Part shown: one piece after another, positions 34,605 to 42,575 of the stretch
How positions within the stretch are numbered: the first letter of the stretch is position 1
Layout of the letters: each line of letters opens with the position of its first letter
Source of the DNA: an uncultured Eubacteriales bacterium
GTDB lineage: Bacteria; Bacillota; Clostridia; Oscillospirales; Acutalibacteraceae
Assembly: GCA_949299505.1 (NCBI GenBank)
Contig: CASGAS010000002.1
Location: 1-64,000 of the forward strand
Direction: 5' to 3'
DNA length: 64,000 bases
Translations under genes and position numbers: made by a program
Notes under the pieces: model-generated
What the model saw: only the letters and a program-made list of their open reading frames with translations
Told to the model about the DNA's origin: nothing
The model's database searches: none

Positions 34605-35825
34605 TCAATAGGCCTGCACGTTGTAGCCGCGCGCAATCAGCGCATTTTTGATGGCTTCAATATGCTCGAAATTGCGCGTTTCCATCACAAGGCGGAGGTA
34701 GCAGCCGTTGATATCCGACCCCTCCGAGGCGCGCTCGTGGTGGACGGAAATGACGTTGCCGCCCTCCTTGGCAATCGCTTCGGCAACATCCTGCAGCTGA
34801 CCGGGCTTGTCCAGCAGCTCGACGGTCATCGAGAATGTGCGCCCGGACTTCAAAAGGCCGCGTTTGATGACGCGGGACAGAATGGTCACATCGATATTGC
34901 CGCCGGAAACGAGGCAGCAGACCTGCTTGCCTTTGATATCGATTTTGTTGAACATGGCGGCGGCGACGCTGACGGCGCCCGCGCCCTCTGCAATCAGCTT
35001 CTGCTGTTCAATCAGCGCAAGAATCGCCGCGGCAATTTCGTCTTCGGTGACGGTCACAATCCCGTCGACATACTTTTGGCAAAGCGCAAAGGTCAAGTCG
35101 CCGGGTTCCTTCACCGCGATACCGTCGGCAATGGTGGAGACGGCATCGAGCTTTTCAACCTTGCCGTCCGCAAGGGAACGCACCATGCTCGGCGCGCCCT
35201 CCGCCTGCACACCGTAAACCTTGACATGCGGATTGAGCGCTTTAATGGCGTAGGCTACGCCGGAAATAAGCCCGCCGCCGCCGACGGGTACGATAACGAC
35301 TTCCACGTCCGGAAGCTGTTCGAGAATTTCAAGACCAATGGTGCCCTGGCCCGCAATGACGTCTTCGTCATTGAACGGATGGATAAAGGTATAACCTTTT
35401 TCATCCTTCAATTGCAGCGCACGATTGTATGCGTCGTCATAGACGCCCGGAACCAGGCAGATGTCCGCGCCGTATTTTCGGGTGGCCTCTACTTTGGAAA
35501 TCGGCGCGCCGTCGGGCAGGCAAATTAAGGATTTAATCCCGTTTTTGGTCGCGGCCAACGCAACGCCCTGCGCGTGGTTTCCTGCCGAGCAGGCGATTAC
35601 GCCTTTTTTCTTTTCTTCTCCCGAAAGCTGTGAAATTTTATACGCGGCGCCGCGCACCTTAAACGACCCGGTCTTTTGCAGGTTTTCCGTTTTGAGATGG
35701 ATTTCGCTTTCCGGGTTAATATCCGGCGCCATAATCATGTCTGTGCGGCGGATGACGTCCTTGAGCTGGTAAGTAGCGTGGTAGATCTTATCGAGCGTCA
35801 GCATACGGAAAATCGCTTCTTTCAT
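34605..35825 (-). CDS. ilvA: Threonine ammonia-lyase with C-terminal ACT domain
   Basis: PLP enzyme that deaminates threonine to 2-oxobutanoate (isoleucine synthesis or threonine catabolism). The 406-aa protein has the PLP-lysine motif KTGSFKVRGAAYKI, ACSAGNHAQGVALAA, and the phosphate-binding GGGGLISGVA. The serine/threonine dehydratase core runs to about residue 320 and a single ACT regulatory domain follows (SMTVELLDKPGQLQDVAEAIAKEGGNV). One ACT domain fits the short Firmicute/TdcB-like branch, so catabolic versus biosynthetic role is open. ATG 35825 is used; an ATG seven codons later is possible. Confidence 0.92.
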   Translation of the reverse strand: MKEAIFRMLTLDKIYHATYQLKDVIRRTDMIMAPDINPESEIHLKTENLQKTGSFKVRGAAYKISQLSGEEKKKGVIACSAGNHAQGVALAATKNGIKSLICLPDGAPISKVEATRKYGADICLVPGVYDDAYNRALQLKDEKGYTFIHPFNDEDVIAGQGTIGLEILEQLPDVEVVIVPVGGGGLISGVAYAIKALNPHVKVYGVQAEGAPSMVRSLADGKVEKLDAVSTIADGIAVKEPGDLTFALCQKYVDGIVTVTEDEIAAAILALIEQQKLIAEGAGAVSVAAAMFNKIDIKGKQVCCLVSGGNIDVTILSRVIKRGLLKSGRTFSMTVELLDKPGQLQDVAEAIAKEGGNVISVHHERASEGSDINGCYLRLVMETRNFEHIEAIKNALIARGYNVQAY

Positions 35826-35840
35826 AAAACTTTTCCATAT

Positions 35841-35869
35841 ATTATAAACCCAAACCTGCGCAAAAGCAA
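35841..35869 (-). promoter_or_regulatory. Promoter of ilvA-ridA
   Basis: Minus strand: -35 TTGCTT (35864-35869), 17-bp spacer, -10 TATAAT (35841-35846). The leader before the ATG is very short. Confidence 0.68.
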
Positions 35870-35908
35870 CGAAAAAGTGCTCGGCGAGCTGTGTTTGTGT
35901 AAAATTTC

Positions 35909-35937
35909 TTGCGAAAACCGCCGGCAGGTGCTATACT
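35909..35937 (+). promoter_or_regulatory. Promoter of trpS
   Basis: -35 TTGCGA (35909-35914), 17-bp spacer, -10 TATACT (35932-35937). The leader to the trpS start is about 30 nt, so no T-box is present. Confidence 0.65.
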
Positions 35938-35974
35938 GCCTATTGTATGGATTTTCCTGAAAGGAATGGAAGCA

Positions 35975-36979
35975 ATGGACGCGAATTTGGAAAAAGAGAT
36001 TGTTTTAAGCGCAATACAGCCGACCGGCACGCCGACTCTGGGCAACTACCTCGGCGCGCTCAAGAATTGGAAGGAAATGTCGGCGGATTATACCTGCTAT
36101 TACGCGGTTGCCGACCTGCACTCCATTACGGTCCGGCCGGAGCCGAAGGATTTGCGCCGCCGGACGCTCGAGATGTATGCGCTGCTGCTCGCGCTGGGGC
36201 TTGACCCGGAGCAGAACACCGTCTTTGTCCAGAGCCAGGTGCCTGCTCACGCCCAGCTTGCCTGGATACTCAACTGCTATACGCAGTTTGGGGAAGCGGC
36301 GCGCATGACGCAGTTTAAGGACAAAAGCGAAAAGCACCCGGAAAACGTCAACGTCGGACTTTTCTCGTACCCGACGCTTATGGCGGCGGACATCCTGCTT
36401 TATCAGGCGCATTATGTGCCCATCGGCGCCGACCAGAAGCAGCATTTGGAAATCACGCGTGACATTGCCGAACGCTTTAACGGCCTGTACGGCGAGACGT
36501 TCCGCATTCCGGCGCCGTTTATCGGCAAGGCCGGCGCGCGGGTGATGTCGCTGCAGGACCCGACCAAAAAGATGAGCAAATCCGACACGAACGTCAAGGC
36601 CTTTATTTCCGTTTTGGACGACAAAGACGCCATCGTCCGCAAGATAAAGAGCGCCGTGACCGATTCCGAAGCGCGCGTCTATTACGGCGAGGGCAAGGAC
36701 GGCGTCAATAACCTGATGGGGATTTACGCCTGCTGCACCGGAAAAACCAACGAGCAAATTGAAGCCGAATTTGCCGGGAAAGGCTACGGTGACTTCAAAG
36801 CGGCCGTCGCGGAAGCCGTTGTCGCGGAGCTTGCACCCGTCAAGGAGGCGTTCGACCGCTTGATGGCGGACAAGGCGTATTTGAACGATTGTATGCAGAA
36901 GGGCGCGCAAAAGGCGTCCTATGCCGCGGAAAAGACCCTGCGAAAGGCCATGCGCCGCGTCGGGTTTTACCAGTTGTAA
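35975..36979 (+). CDS. trpS: Tryptophan--tRNA ligase
   Basis: Charges tRNA-Trp. The 334-aa length is normal. Class I signatures are AIQPTGTPTLGNYLGALKNW (HIGH equivalent) and DPTKKMSKSD (KMSKS). ADLHSITV, LNCYTQFGEAARMTQFKDKS and VPIGADQKQHLEITRDIAERFN are conserved TrpRS blocks. ATG 35975 is chosen because it lies 9 bases after AAAGGA; an ATG at 35966 directly abuts that site. Confidence 0.96.
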   Translation: MDANLEKEIVLSAIQPTGTPTLGNYLGALKNWKEMSADYTCYYAVADLHSITVRPEPKDLRRRTLEMYALLLALGLDPEQNTVFVQSQVPAHAQLAWILNCYTQFGEAARMTQFKDKSEKHPENVNVGLFSYPTLMAADILLYQAHYVPIGADQKQHLEITRDIAERFNGLYGETFRIPAPFIGKAGARVMSLQDPTKKMSKSDTNVKAFISVLDDKDAIVRKIKSAVTDSEARVYYGEGKDGVNNLMGIYACCTGKTNEQIEAEFAGKGYGDFKAAVAEAVVAELAPVKEAFDRLMADKAYLNDCMQKGAQKASYAAEKTLRKAMRRVGFYQL

Positions 36980-36991
36980 GGAGGAAGCCTT

Positions 36992-37462
36992 ATGTCCTTG
37001 GAACGTGCGCGCACCCACCTGGCCAAGTTCGGCCTGGACAGTAAAATTCAGGAATTTTCCGTTTCCAGCGCAACCGTCGCGCTGGCTGCCGAAGCGCTCG
37101 GCACGCAGGAGGAGCGTATTGCAAAAACGCTTTCGTTTCTGGTGGAGGACGAGCCTGTGCTTATCGTTGCTGCCGGCGACGTCAAAATCGACAACCCGAA
37201 ATACAAAGCGCAGTTTCACACAAAGGCCGTCATGCTGCCCGCCGATCGTGTAGAGGCTTTGGTCGGCCACGCCGTCGGCGGCGTATGCCCATTTGGTGTA
37301 AACGAGGGCGTGCGGGTCTATCTGGACGAATCGCTCAAGCGCTTTGAAACGGTTTTTCCCGCCTGCGGGACCGCCAACAGCGCGATAGAGCTTACCATTC
37401 CCGAGCTCGAACGCTGTTCGGGTTATCTTCAGTGGATTGACGTCTGCAAGCCGCGCGGGTAA
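36992..37462 (+). CDS. YbaK/EbsC-family aminoacyl-tRNA deacylase-like protein
   Basis: A 156-aa single-domain member of the YbaK/ProX family, which hydrolyses mischarged aminoacyl-tRNAs. Seen are FSVSSATVALAAEALGTQEERIAKTLSFLV, VAAGDVKIDNPKYK (conserved Lys region) and GHAVGGVCPFGVNEGVRVYLDESL. It follows trpS by 12 bp with AAGGAGG, so it is cotranscribed with another translation-fidelity function. The target tRNA cannot be told from sequence. Confidence 0.92.
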   Translation: MSLERARTHLAKFGLDSKIQEFSVSSATVALAAEALGTQEERIAKTLSFLVEDEPVLIVAAGDVKIDNPKYKAQFHTKAVMLPADRVEALVGHAVGGVCPFGVNEGVRVYLDESLKRFETVFPACGTANSAIELTIPELERCSGYLQWIDVCKPRG

Positions 37463-37474
37463 CGTATACTTCTG

Positions 37475-37499
37475 GGGCTGCAAACTGCAGCCCTTTTTT
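37475..37499 (+). terminator. Intrinsic terminator after the ybaK-like gene
   Basis: Eight-base perfect stem GGGCTGCA / TGCAGCCC with a 3-base loop, followed by TTTTTT. Confidence 0.92.
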
Positions 37500-37522
37500 C
37501 TTTTAGAATTTTTGTAAATCGC

Positions 37523-37551
37523 TTGACTTTTCGACGATTTTTCTCTAATAT
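37523..37551 (+). promoter_or_regulatory. Promoter of potABCD
   Basis: -35 TTGACT (37523-37528), 17-bp spacer, -10 TAATAT (37546-37551). It gives a leader of about 64 nt before the potA TTG start. Confidence 0.7.
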
Positions 37552-37573
37552 GTGTATCATACCAAATAGGGCG

Positions 37574-37609
37574 TTTCCATACGACCCGACGATACCTATC
37601 GGTTGGAAA
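37574..37609 (+). promoter_or_regulatory. Leader hairpin covering the potA ribosome-binding site
   Basis: TTTCCA (37574-37579) can pair with TGGAAA (37604-37609), and an inner CGAT/ATCG helix with an ACCT loop (37590-37601) sits inside. The outer arm overlaps the upstream half of the GGAAAGGGG ribosome site. It looks like a translation-control hairpin; I could not match it to a known riboswitch class. Confidence 0.5.
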
Positions 37610-37621
37610 GGGGCTGCATAA

Positions 37622-38767
37622 TTGGAAAAAAATTCGGTGATTATCGACCTGAAAAACATCTCCGTCAGCTTTGACGGGCAACCGGTCCTTAAGAATATCA
37701 ACCTTTATATCCGCGACGGGGAGTTCGTGACGCTGCTCGGTCCCTCCGGCTGCGGAAAAACAACGACGTTGCGCATTATCGCGGGCTTTCAGGCCCCCGA
37801 CAGCGGCGAAGTGATTTTTGAAGGAAAAGTCATCAATGGTGTTCCGGCGCACAAGCGTCAGGTCAACACCATTTTTCAGCGTTATGCCCTTTTCCCGAAC
37901 CGCAATGTGTTTGACAACATCGCGTTTGGGCTGGAACAGAAAAAGCTCCCGAAGGCGGAGATTCGTAAGACTGTAGAGGAAATGCTTGCGCTTGTAAACC
38001 TTAAAGGGTTTGAAAAACGCCGGATTTCTTCGCTGTCCGGCGGTCAGCAGCAGCGCGTCGCCATTGCGCGGGCGCTTGCGGTGCAGCCGCGCGTCCTGCT
38101 TTTGGACGAACCGCTCGGCGCGCTCGATTTGAAGCTGCGCAAGGATATGCAGGTGGAGTTGAAAAACATCCAGCAGAGGCTCGGCATAACCTTTATTTAT
38201 GTGACCCACGACCAGGAGGAAGCGCTGTCGATGTCTGATACCATCGTGGTCTTAGACAACGGTGAAATCCAGCAGATTGGCACGCCGACCGATATTTATA
38301 ACGAGCCGAAAAACGCGTTCGTTGCCGATTTCATCGGGGAAAGCAACATTCTCGACGGCATTATGCACGAGGACTTTTCCGTGGAATTCCACGGGATGCG
38401 GTTCCAGTGTGTGGACAAGGGCTTTGAAAAGGACGAGCCGGTCGACGTGGTCGTCCGCCCCGAGGACGTCGACATCGTGCCGCCCGAAAAGGGGATGCTG
38501 CGCGGTCGCGTGACCTCCGTGACCTTTAAGGGCGTCCATTATGAGATTATCGTGGACATCCATGGCTTCAAATGGATGGTGCAGACGACGCAATTCGCCG
38601 CTGTCGGCGATGAAATCGGCCTTTCCATCAAGCCGGACGAGATTCAGGTTATGAAAAAGAGCGCGTATTCCGGCCTTTACGGGGATTACAGCTCCTACAG
38701 CGAGGAGTTTGACGAGCTTTCCGACCCGGAGTCCCAGGCGGAGCAGGAAGCGCCGGCGGAGGTCTGA
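37622..38767 (+). CDS. potA: Spermidine/putrescine ABC transporter ATP-binding protein
   Basis: ATPase of a polyamine importer. The 381-aa protein has Walker [19 protein letters not shown], signature [15 protein letters not shown], Walker [17 protein letters not shown], the MalK/PotA-type [22 protein letters not shown], and a C-terminal TOBE regulatory domain (about residues 250-345, with [11 protein letters not shown]). An acidic, glutamate-rich tail ends the protein. The start is a TTG at 37622 after AAAGGGG; this weak start may lower translation. The four pot genes are contiguous. Confidence 0.93.
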   Translation: MEKNSVIIDLKNISVSFDGQPVLKNINLYIRDGEFVTLLGPSGCGKTTTLRIIAGFQAPDSGEVIFEGKVINGVPAHKRQVNTIFQRYALFPNRNVFDNIAFGLEQKKLPKAEIRKTVEEMLALVNLKGFEKRRISSLSGGQQQRVAIARALAVQPRVLLLDEPLGALDLKLRKDMQVELKNIQQRLGITFIYVTHDQEEALSMSDTIVVLDNGEIQQIGTPTDIYNEPKNAFVADFIGESNILDGIMHEDFSVEFHGMRFQCVDKGFEKDEPVDVVVRPEDVDIVPPEKGMLRGRVTSVTFKGVHYEIIVDIHGFKWMVQTTQFAAVGDEIGLSIKPDEIQVMKKSAYSGLYGDYSSYSEEFDELSDPESQAEQEAPAEV

Positions 38768-38769
38768 CC

Positions 38770-39597
38770 ATGAAAAAGACTTCGTTTGCGCAAAAGCTTA
38801 TCAACGCGCCGTATATGGTCTGGTCGGTGCTGTTTATTCTCGCGCCGATGGCGATGGTTGTGTACTACGCCGTTACGGACCGCGACGGCAATTTTACCGT
38901 TTCCAACCTTGCCTCGCTGTCCAGCTATTCCGAGACGTTCGTGCGTTCCGTCTGGTATGCGTTCCTTGCGACGGTTATCTGCCTTTTGCTTGCGTATCCG
39001 TTCGCCTACATTATGGCGCGCTCCAAGGCCTCGCGCCAGCGCACGCTGATGATGCTCATTATGCTGCCGATGTGGATGAATTTCCTCATACGCACCTACT
39101 CCTGGATTACGATTCTCAACAACACCGGCATTCTCAACTCTCTGTTTGATGCGGTTGGCATCGGTCGTGTGCAGATGATCAACACGCCGGGCGCTGTAAT
39201 TCTCGGCATGGTCTATAACTTCCTGCCGTATATGGTACTGCCCATTTATTCCGTGATGGTCAAGCTCGACCAGAGCCTTGTCGAGGCGGCGCAGGACCTT
39301 GGCTGCAACAGCCGGGCGGTGCTACGCAAGGTCATTTTTCCGCAGAGTGTGCCGGGCGTCGTTTCCGGTATTACCATGGTCTTTGTGCCTTGCGTAAGTA
39401 CCTTTTACATCAGCCAGAAGCTCGGCGGCGGCAAGTTCATGCTTGTCGGCGACGCCATTGAAATGCAGTTCCAGTCGGCGTACAACTACAACCTCGGCGC
39501 GGCGCTGTCGCTTGTGCTGATGCTGATGATAGTGGTCTGTATGCTCGTTATGAACCGCTTTACGGATGACAACGGGGAGGGGGCGATGCTGTTTTGA
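38770..39597 (+). CDS. potB: Polyamine ABC transporter permease PotB
   Basis: A 275-aa membrane subunit with six predicted helices. The EAA coupling loop is VEAAQDLGCNSRAVLRKVIFPQSVPGV, and MNFLIRTYSWITILNNTGILN is a conserved PotB stretch. It starts 2 bp after potA and overlaps potC by four bases. Confidence 0.93.
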   Translation: MKKTSFAQKLINAPYMVWSVLFILAPMAMVVYYAVTDRDGNFTVSNLASLSSYSETFVRSVWYAFLATVICLLLAYPFAYIMARSKASRQRTLMMLIMLPMWMNFLIRTYSWITILNNTGILNSLFDAVGIGRVQMINTPGAVILGMVYNFLPYMVLPIYSVMVKLDQSLVEAAQDLGCNSRAVLRKVIFPQSVPGVVSGITMVFVPCVSTFYISQKLGGGKFMLVGDAIEMQFQSAYNYNLGAALSLVLMLMIVVCMLVMNRFTDDNGEGAMLF

Positions 39598-40439
39598 AGC
39601 GGACCAAAGTCCTTTCCAACCTGTATCTGGCGCTTATCATGCTGTTTTTGTATGCGCCGATGCTTGTCATGATCGTTTTTTCCTTTAACAGCGCGTCGAG
39701 CACCGGCGTTTTCCAGGGCTTTTCCACCAAATGGTACGGAGAGCTGATGAACGACAGCGTCACCCTGCAGGCGCTTTCCAACACGCTTGTTTTGGCGGTT
39801 GCGTCGTCGCTTATCGCCATGGTGCTCGGAACGCTTGCGGCGGTCGGCATCCATTCGATGCGGAAAAAATGGGTGAAAACGACGGCAATGACCGTGACGA
39901 ATATCCCGATGGTCAATCCTGAAATCGTCACCGGCGTTTCCATGATGCTGCTGTTTGTTTTTGTCGGAAAGCTCGTCGGGGCAAGCGATGTGCTGGGTTT
40001 TCCGACGCTGCTTATCGCGCACGTCACTTTTAGTTTGCCGTATGTAATCCTTTCGGTTCTGCCGAAGCTGCGCCAGACCGACCGCAATCTCTCGGAGGCG
40101 GCGCAGGACCTTGGCTGTCCGCCGCTTACGGCGTTCTTCAAGGTCGTTTTGCCGAACATCACCTCCGGGATTGTCACGGGGCTTATCATGGCGTTTACGC
40201 TGTCGCTGGACGATTTCATCATCAGCTATTTCGTCAGCGGCCCGAAATTCCAGACGCTTCCCATTGTCATCTTTTCCATGACAAAAAAGAAAGTCAAACC
40301 GGATATGTACGCGCTTTCCACACTGATGTTCTTGGCCGTTCTGCTGCTGCTTGTGCTGATGAACGTGCTGCAGGCGCGTGCGGAGAAAAAAGAAGAACAG
40401 GCGCTTCGCGCCAAAAGGGAAAAGGGGATAGAACGATGA
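39594..40439 (+). CDS. potC: Polyamine ABC transporter permease PotC
   Basis: A 281-aa membrane subunit with six helices. The EAA loop is SEAAQDLGCPPLTAFFKVVLPNITSGI, followed by MAFTLSLDDFIISYFVSGP, a hallmark of PotC. The start is TTG at 39594 (TTGA overlap with the potB stop) behind GGGGAGGGGG. The C-terminus is highly charged (RAEKKEEQALRAKREKG). It overlaps potD by four bases. Confidence 0.93.
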   Translation: MKRTKVLSNLYLALIMLFLYAPMLVMIVFSFNSASSTGVFQGFSTKWYGELMNDSVTLQALSNTLVLAVASSLIAMVLGTLAAVGIHSMRKKWVKTTAMTVTNIPMVNPEIVTGVSMMLLFVFVGKLVGASDVLGFPTLLIAHVTFSLPYVILSVLPKLRQTDRNLSEAAQDLGCPPLTAFFKVVLPNITSGIVTGLIMAFTLSLDDFIISYFVSGPKFQTLPIVIFSMTKKKVKPDMYALSTLMFLAVLLLLVLMNVLQARAEKKEEQALRAKREKGIER

Positions 40440-41548
40440 AAAAATGGTTGTCTGCGGTCCTGGTGCTCGCGCTTCTGGCCGGTATTTTTGCGCTGTCCGG
40501 CTGCGGCGCAGAAACCGCTACGCTTGACACGTCCAAGCTCGTGGGGAATTACGACGTGCCGGAGCTTCGCGGGACGGAAATCAACGTCTACAACTGGGGC
40601 GAATATGTTTCCGACGGCGCCGAGGGGACGCTCGACGTCATCACGGCTTTTGAAGAGGTCACGGGCATTACGGTTAACTACACAATGTACGATTCCAACG
40701 AGGATATGTACGCGAAGCTCAAAAGCGGCGGAGCAAGCTACGATGTGGTCATTCCGTCAGACTACATGATTGCGCGCATGATTGCGGAGGATATGCTGCA
40801 GCCGCTGGATTTCTCGAACATTCCCAACTACAGCTACATTGCCGACGATTTCAAGGACCTGTATTTTGATCCGGAAAACGCCTACAGCGTCCCGTATACC
40901 GGCGGCATGGTCGGCCTCATCTACAACACGACGATGGTTGAAGGCACACCGGACAGCTGGTCCGTGATGTGGGACGAAGCGTATGCGGGCAACATCCTGA
41001 TGTTCAACAATCCCCGCGACGCGTTCGGCATCGCCCAGTTCTTGCTCGGGCAGTCCGTGAACACGACGGACATAAGCGAGTGGGAAGCGGCGGCCGATAA
41101 GCTCATCGAGCAAAAGCCGGTTGTGCAGTCCTACGTTATGGACGAGGTCTTTGACAAGATGGAGAGCGGTGAAGCGGCGATTGCGGCTTACTACGGCGGC
41201 GATTATCTGACCATGGCAGACGTCAACCCCGACCTTGCGTTTGTTTACCCGAAAGAGGGCACAAACATCTTTGTCGATTCGATGTGCATCCCGTCGAACG
41301 CCGGAAACAAAGCGGCGGCGGAGCTGTTCATCAACTTTATGTGCGAGCCGGAAATTGCGCTTGCAAACGCCGAGTACCTGTGCTACCTCTGCCCGCACAC
41401 GGCGGTGCTCGAGGATGAGCGGTACACGCTGCGCGGCAACGAAGTTTTGTATCCGAAAGAAGAGGTCAAGACCGAATATTTCCACAATCTCGACCGCGAC
41501 ACGCAGGATTTGCTTTCGCGTTTGTGGGAACAGGTGAAATTGGCGTAA
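40436..41548 (+). CDS. potD: Polyamine-binding lipoprotein PotD
   Basis: Extracellular binding protein for spermidine/putrescine. The 370-aa precursor has a lipoprotein signal peptide with lipobox LSGC near residue 23. PotD-family parts include INVYNWGEYVSDG, YDVVIPSDYMIARM, VPYTGGMVGLIYNT, WDEAYAGNILMFNNPRDAF and the late FVDSMCIPSNAGNKAAAELFINF. The four-base overlap with potC shows tight coupling. Confidence 0.93.
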   Translation: MKKWLSAVLVLALLAGIFALSGCGAETATLDTSKLVGNYDVPELRGTEINVYNWGEYVSDGAEGTLDVITAFEEVTGITVNYTMYDSNEDMYAKLKSGGASYDVVIPSDYMIARMIAEDMLQPLDFSNIPNYSYIADDFKDLYFDPENAYSVPYTGGMVGLIYNTTMVEGTPDSWSVMWDEAYAGNILMFNNPRDAFGIAQFLLGQSVNTTDISEWEAAADKLIEQKPVVQSYVMDEVFDKMESGEAAIAAYYGGDYLTMADVNPDLAFVYPKEGTNIFVDSMCIPSNAGNKAAAELFINFMCEPEIALANAEYLCYLCPHTAVLEDERYTLRGNEVLYPKEEVKTEYFHNLDRDTQDLLSRLWEQVKLA

Positions 41549-41563
41549 GGAGCGCGTAAGCGT

Positions 41564-41812
41564 ATGGCGACACACGAAAAGCCGGATGTCCCGGCGCTGC
41601 CGTTTTTTGAAAGCGGAAACGTGTACACGGGCAGCTTCCGGCAAAGCTTCCGGTTTCGCATCGCGAAAGCGGAGGATGCGCTGACCGGCTCGTATTGGAA
41701 CGAGGACCTCTGTTTTGAAAAAGCGGAGCACGTCGTTTCCGAAACGTTCCCGCTTACAGAGGCGGGAAGAGCAGCCTGCATAGACTGGATTGCCGAACAT
41801 CAGCCGGAATAA
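41564..41812 (+). CDS. Unknown 82-aa protein at the end of the pot operon
   Basis: A soluble 82-aa protein with AAGGAG before its ATG, 15 bp after potD. It is rich in Phe, Glu and Ala, has no signal peptide or membrane helix, and shows no motif I recognise (VYTGSFRQSFRFRIAKAED in the middle). The position before the operon terminator argues that it is real and cotranscribed with potABCD. A role linked to polyamine uptake is only a guess from position. Confidence 0.65.
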   Translation: MATHEKPDVPALPFFESGNVYTGSFRQSFRFRIAKAEDALTGSYWNEDLCFEKAEHVVSETFPLTEAGRAACIDWIAEHQPE

Positions 41813-41815
41813 GAG

Positions 41816-41844
41816 AAAAGCGGAGGGATTTCCCTCCGCTTTTT
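41816..41844. terminator. Bidirectional terminator after the pot operon
   Basis: Thirteen-base perfect stem AAAAGCGGAGGGA / TCCCTCCGCTTTT with a 2-base loop, between convergent genes. Confidence 0.9.
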
Positions 41845-41856
41845 CAATCCGTATTG

Positions 41857-42291
41857 CTATTTGTCAATGGAAATTCCGGCGGCGCCGGGGTTTAAGAAAA
41901 GCTGTACGGTATAGCCCTCCGCGTTCGATGCTTCATACCGGAACACCGTAACGCCTGCGACCTGTAAATCCTGGGTTTCCGCATTTTCCGTAAACCCGGC
42001 TTCGGCAAGCTCGTCGCGGTAACTGCGCAGGGACGCAAGCTCCGCGTCTGCGAACAGGACGGTCAGGCGGCGCTGTGTTGCGGAAAAGGACCGGATGGTG
42101 AAGGGCGGGCGCGGCACAAGCGCGGTAAACTCGTTTTCGACCCAAACGCTGTCGTACGGGGAGGCGGTTGTGGTTTCAAGCGCCGGGGCGGTTTCGCTGC
42201 GCGGGACGCCGTCGTCGGCCGGTTCCGCCTTGCAGCCGCTGAAAAACAGAAGCGGCAGAGAAAGTATCGGGAGTATTGCGGCAATACGCAT
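41857..42291 (-). CDS. Putative lipoprotein, unknown function
   Basis: A 144-aa predicted lipoprotein: short hydrophobic signal with lipobox FSGC (Cys20), a Thr/Ser/Pro-rich linker (about residues 24-45), then a small domain (about residues 48-140) with the stretch YRDELAEAGFTENAETQD. This resembles generic secreted alpha/beta domains that read like Y-x-x-x-L-x-x-x-G-F; no family can be named. It has its own promoter and is monocistronic. Confidence 0.7.
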   Translation of the reverse strand: MRIAAILPILSLPLLFFSGCKAEPADDGVPRSETAPALETTTASPYDSVWVENEFTALVPRPPFTIRSFSATQRRLTVLFADAELASLRSYRDELAEAGFTENAETQDLQVAGVTVFRYEASNAEGYTVQLFLNPGAAGISIDK

Positions 42292-42366
42292 AAACGCCTC
42301 CGAGAATGTTCAAGATGCTTGGAGAACCCGGCAGGCAAGACTTCGCCTACGGTATTTTCCAAAGCG

Positions 42367-42395
42367 ATTATAGCATTTTCCCGGCCGGTTTTCAA
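42367..42395 (-). promoter_or_regulatory. Promoter of the 41857 lipoprotein gene
   Basis: Minus strand: -35 TTGAAA (42390-42395), 17-bp spacer, -10 TATAAT (42367-42372). Confidence 0.7.
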
Positions 42396-42441
42396 GCTTT
42401 TGCGGACGGTCGGCCCTTGCCGCGCTCGAAAAGCGTTTGTG

Positions 42442-42470
42442 TTGACAAATCCCGTACCGCATATTAGAAT
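42442..42470 (+). promoter_or_regulatory. Promoter of the gtrB-like gene
   Basis: -35 TTGACA (42442-42447), 17-bp spacer, -10 TAGAAT (42465-42470). The leader to 42576 is about 100 nt; I see no clear element in it. Confidence 0.72.
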
Positions 42471-42575
42471 AAATCGAAATGGGATTCGCGCAATACCCGC
42501 ATCGGAAACGGCGTAAGCTGTCGGCCGGTTTTTCGCGCGGAAGATGCGCGCAAGATTCTTAGGGGAGGCTGTTTC

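Noticed and set aside
37558..37621. potA leader as a ykkC/guanidine riboswitch
   Set aside because: The conserved ykkC segments are not present; only a simple hairpin is seen.
36005..38209. 734-codon open frame on the minus strand across trpS, the ybaK-like gene and potA
   Set aside because: It is fully antisense to three well-supported genes and to a promoter and terminator; its translation is Arg/His/Leu-rich with no family resemblance. GC-rich codon use explains the lack of stops.
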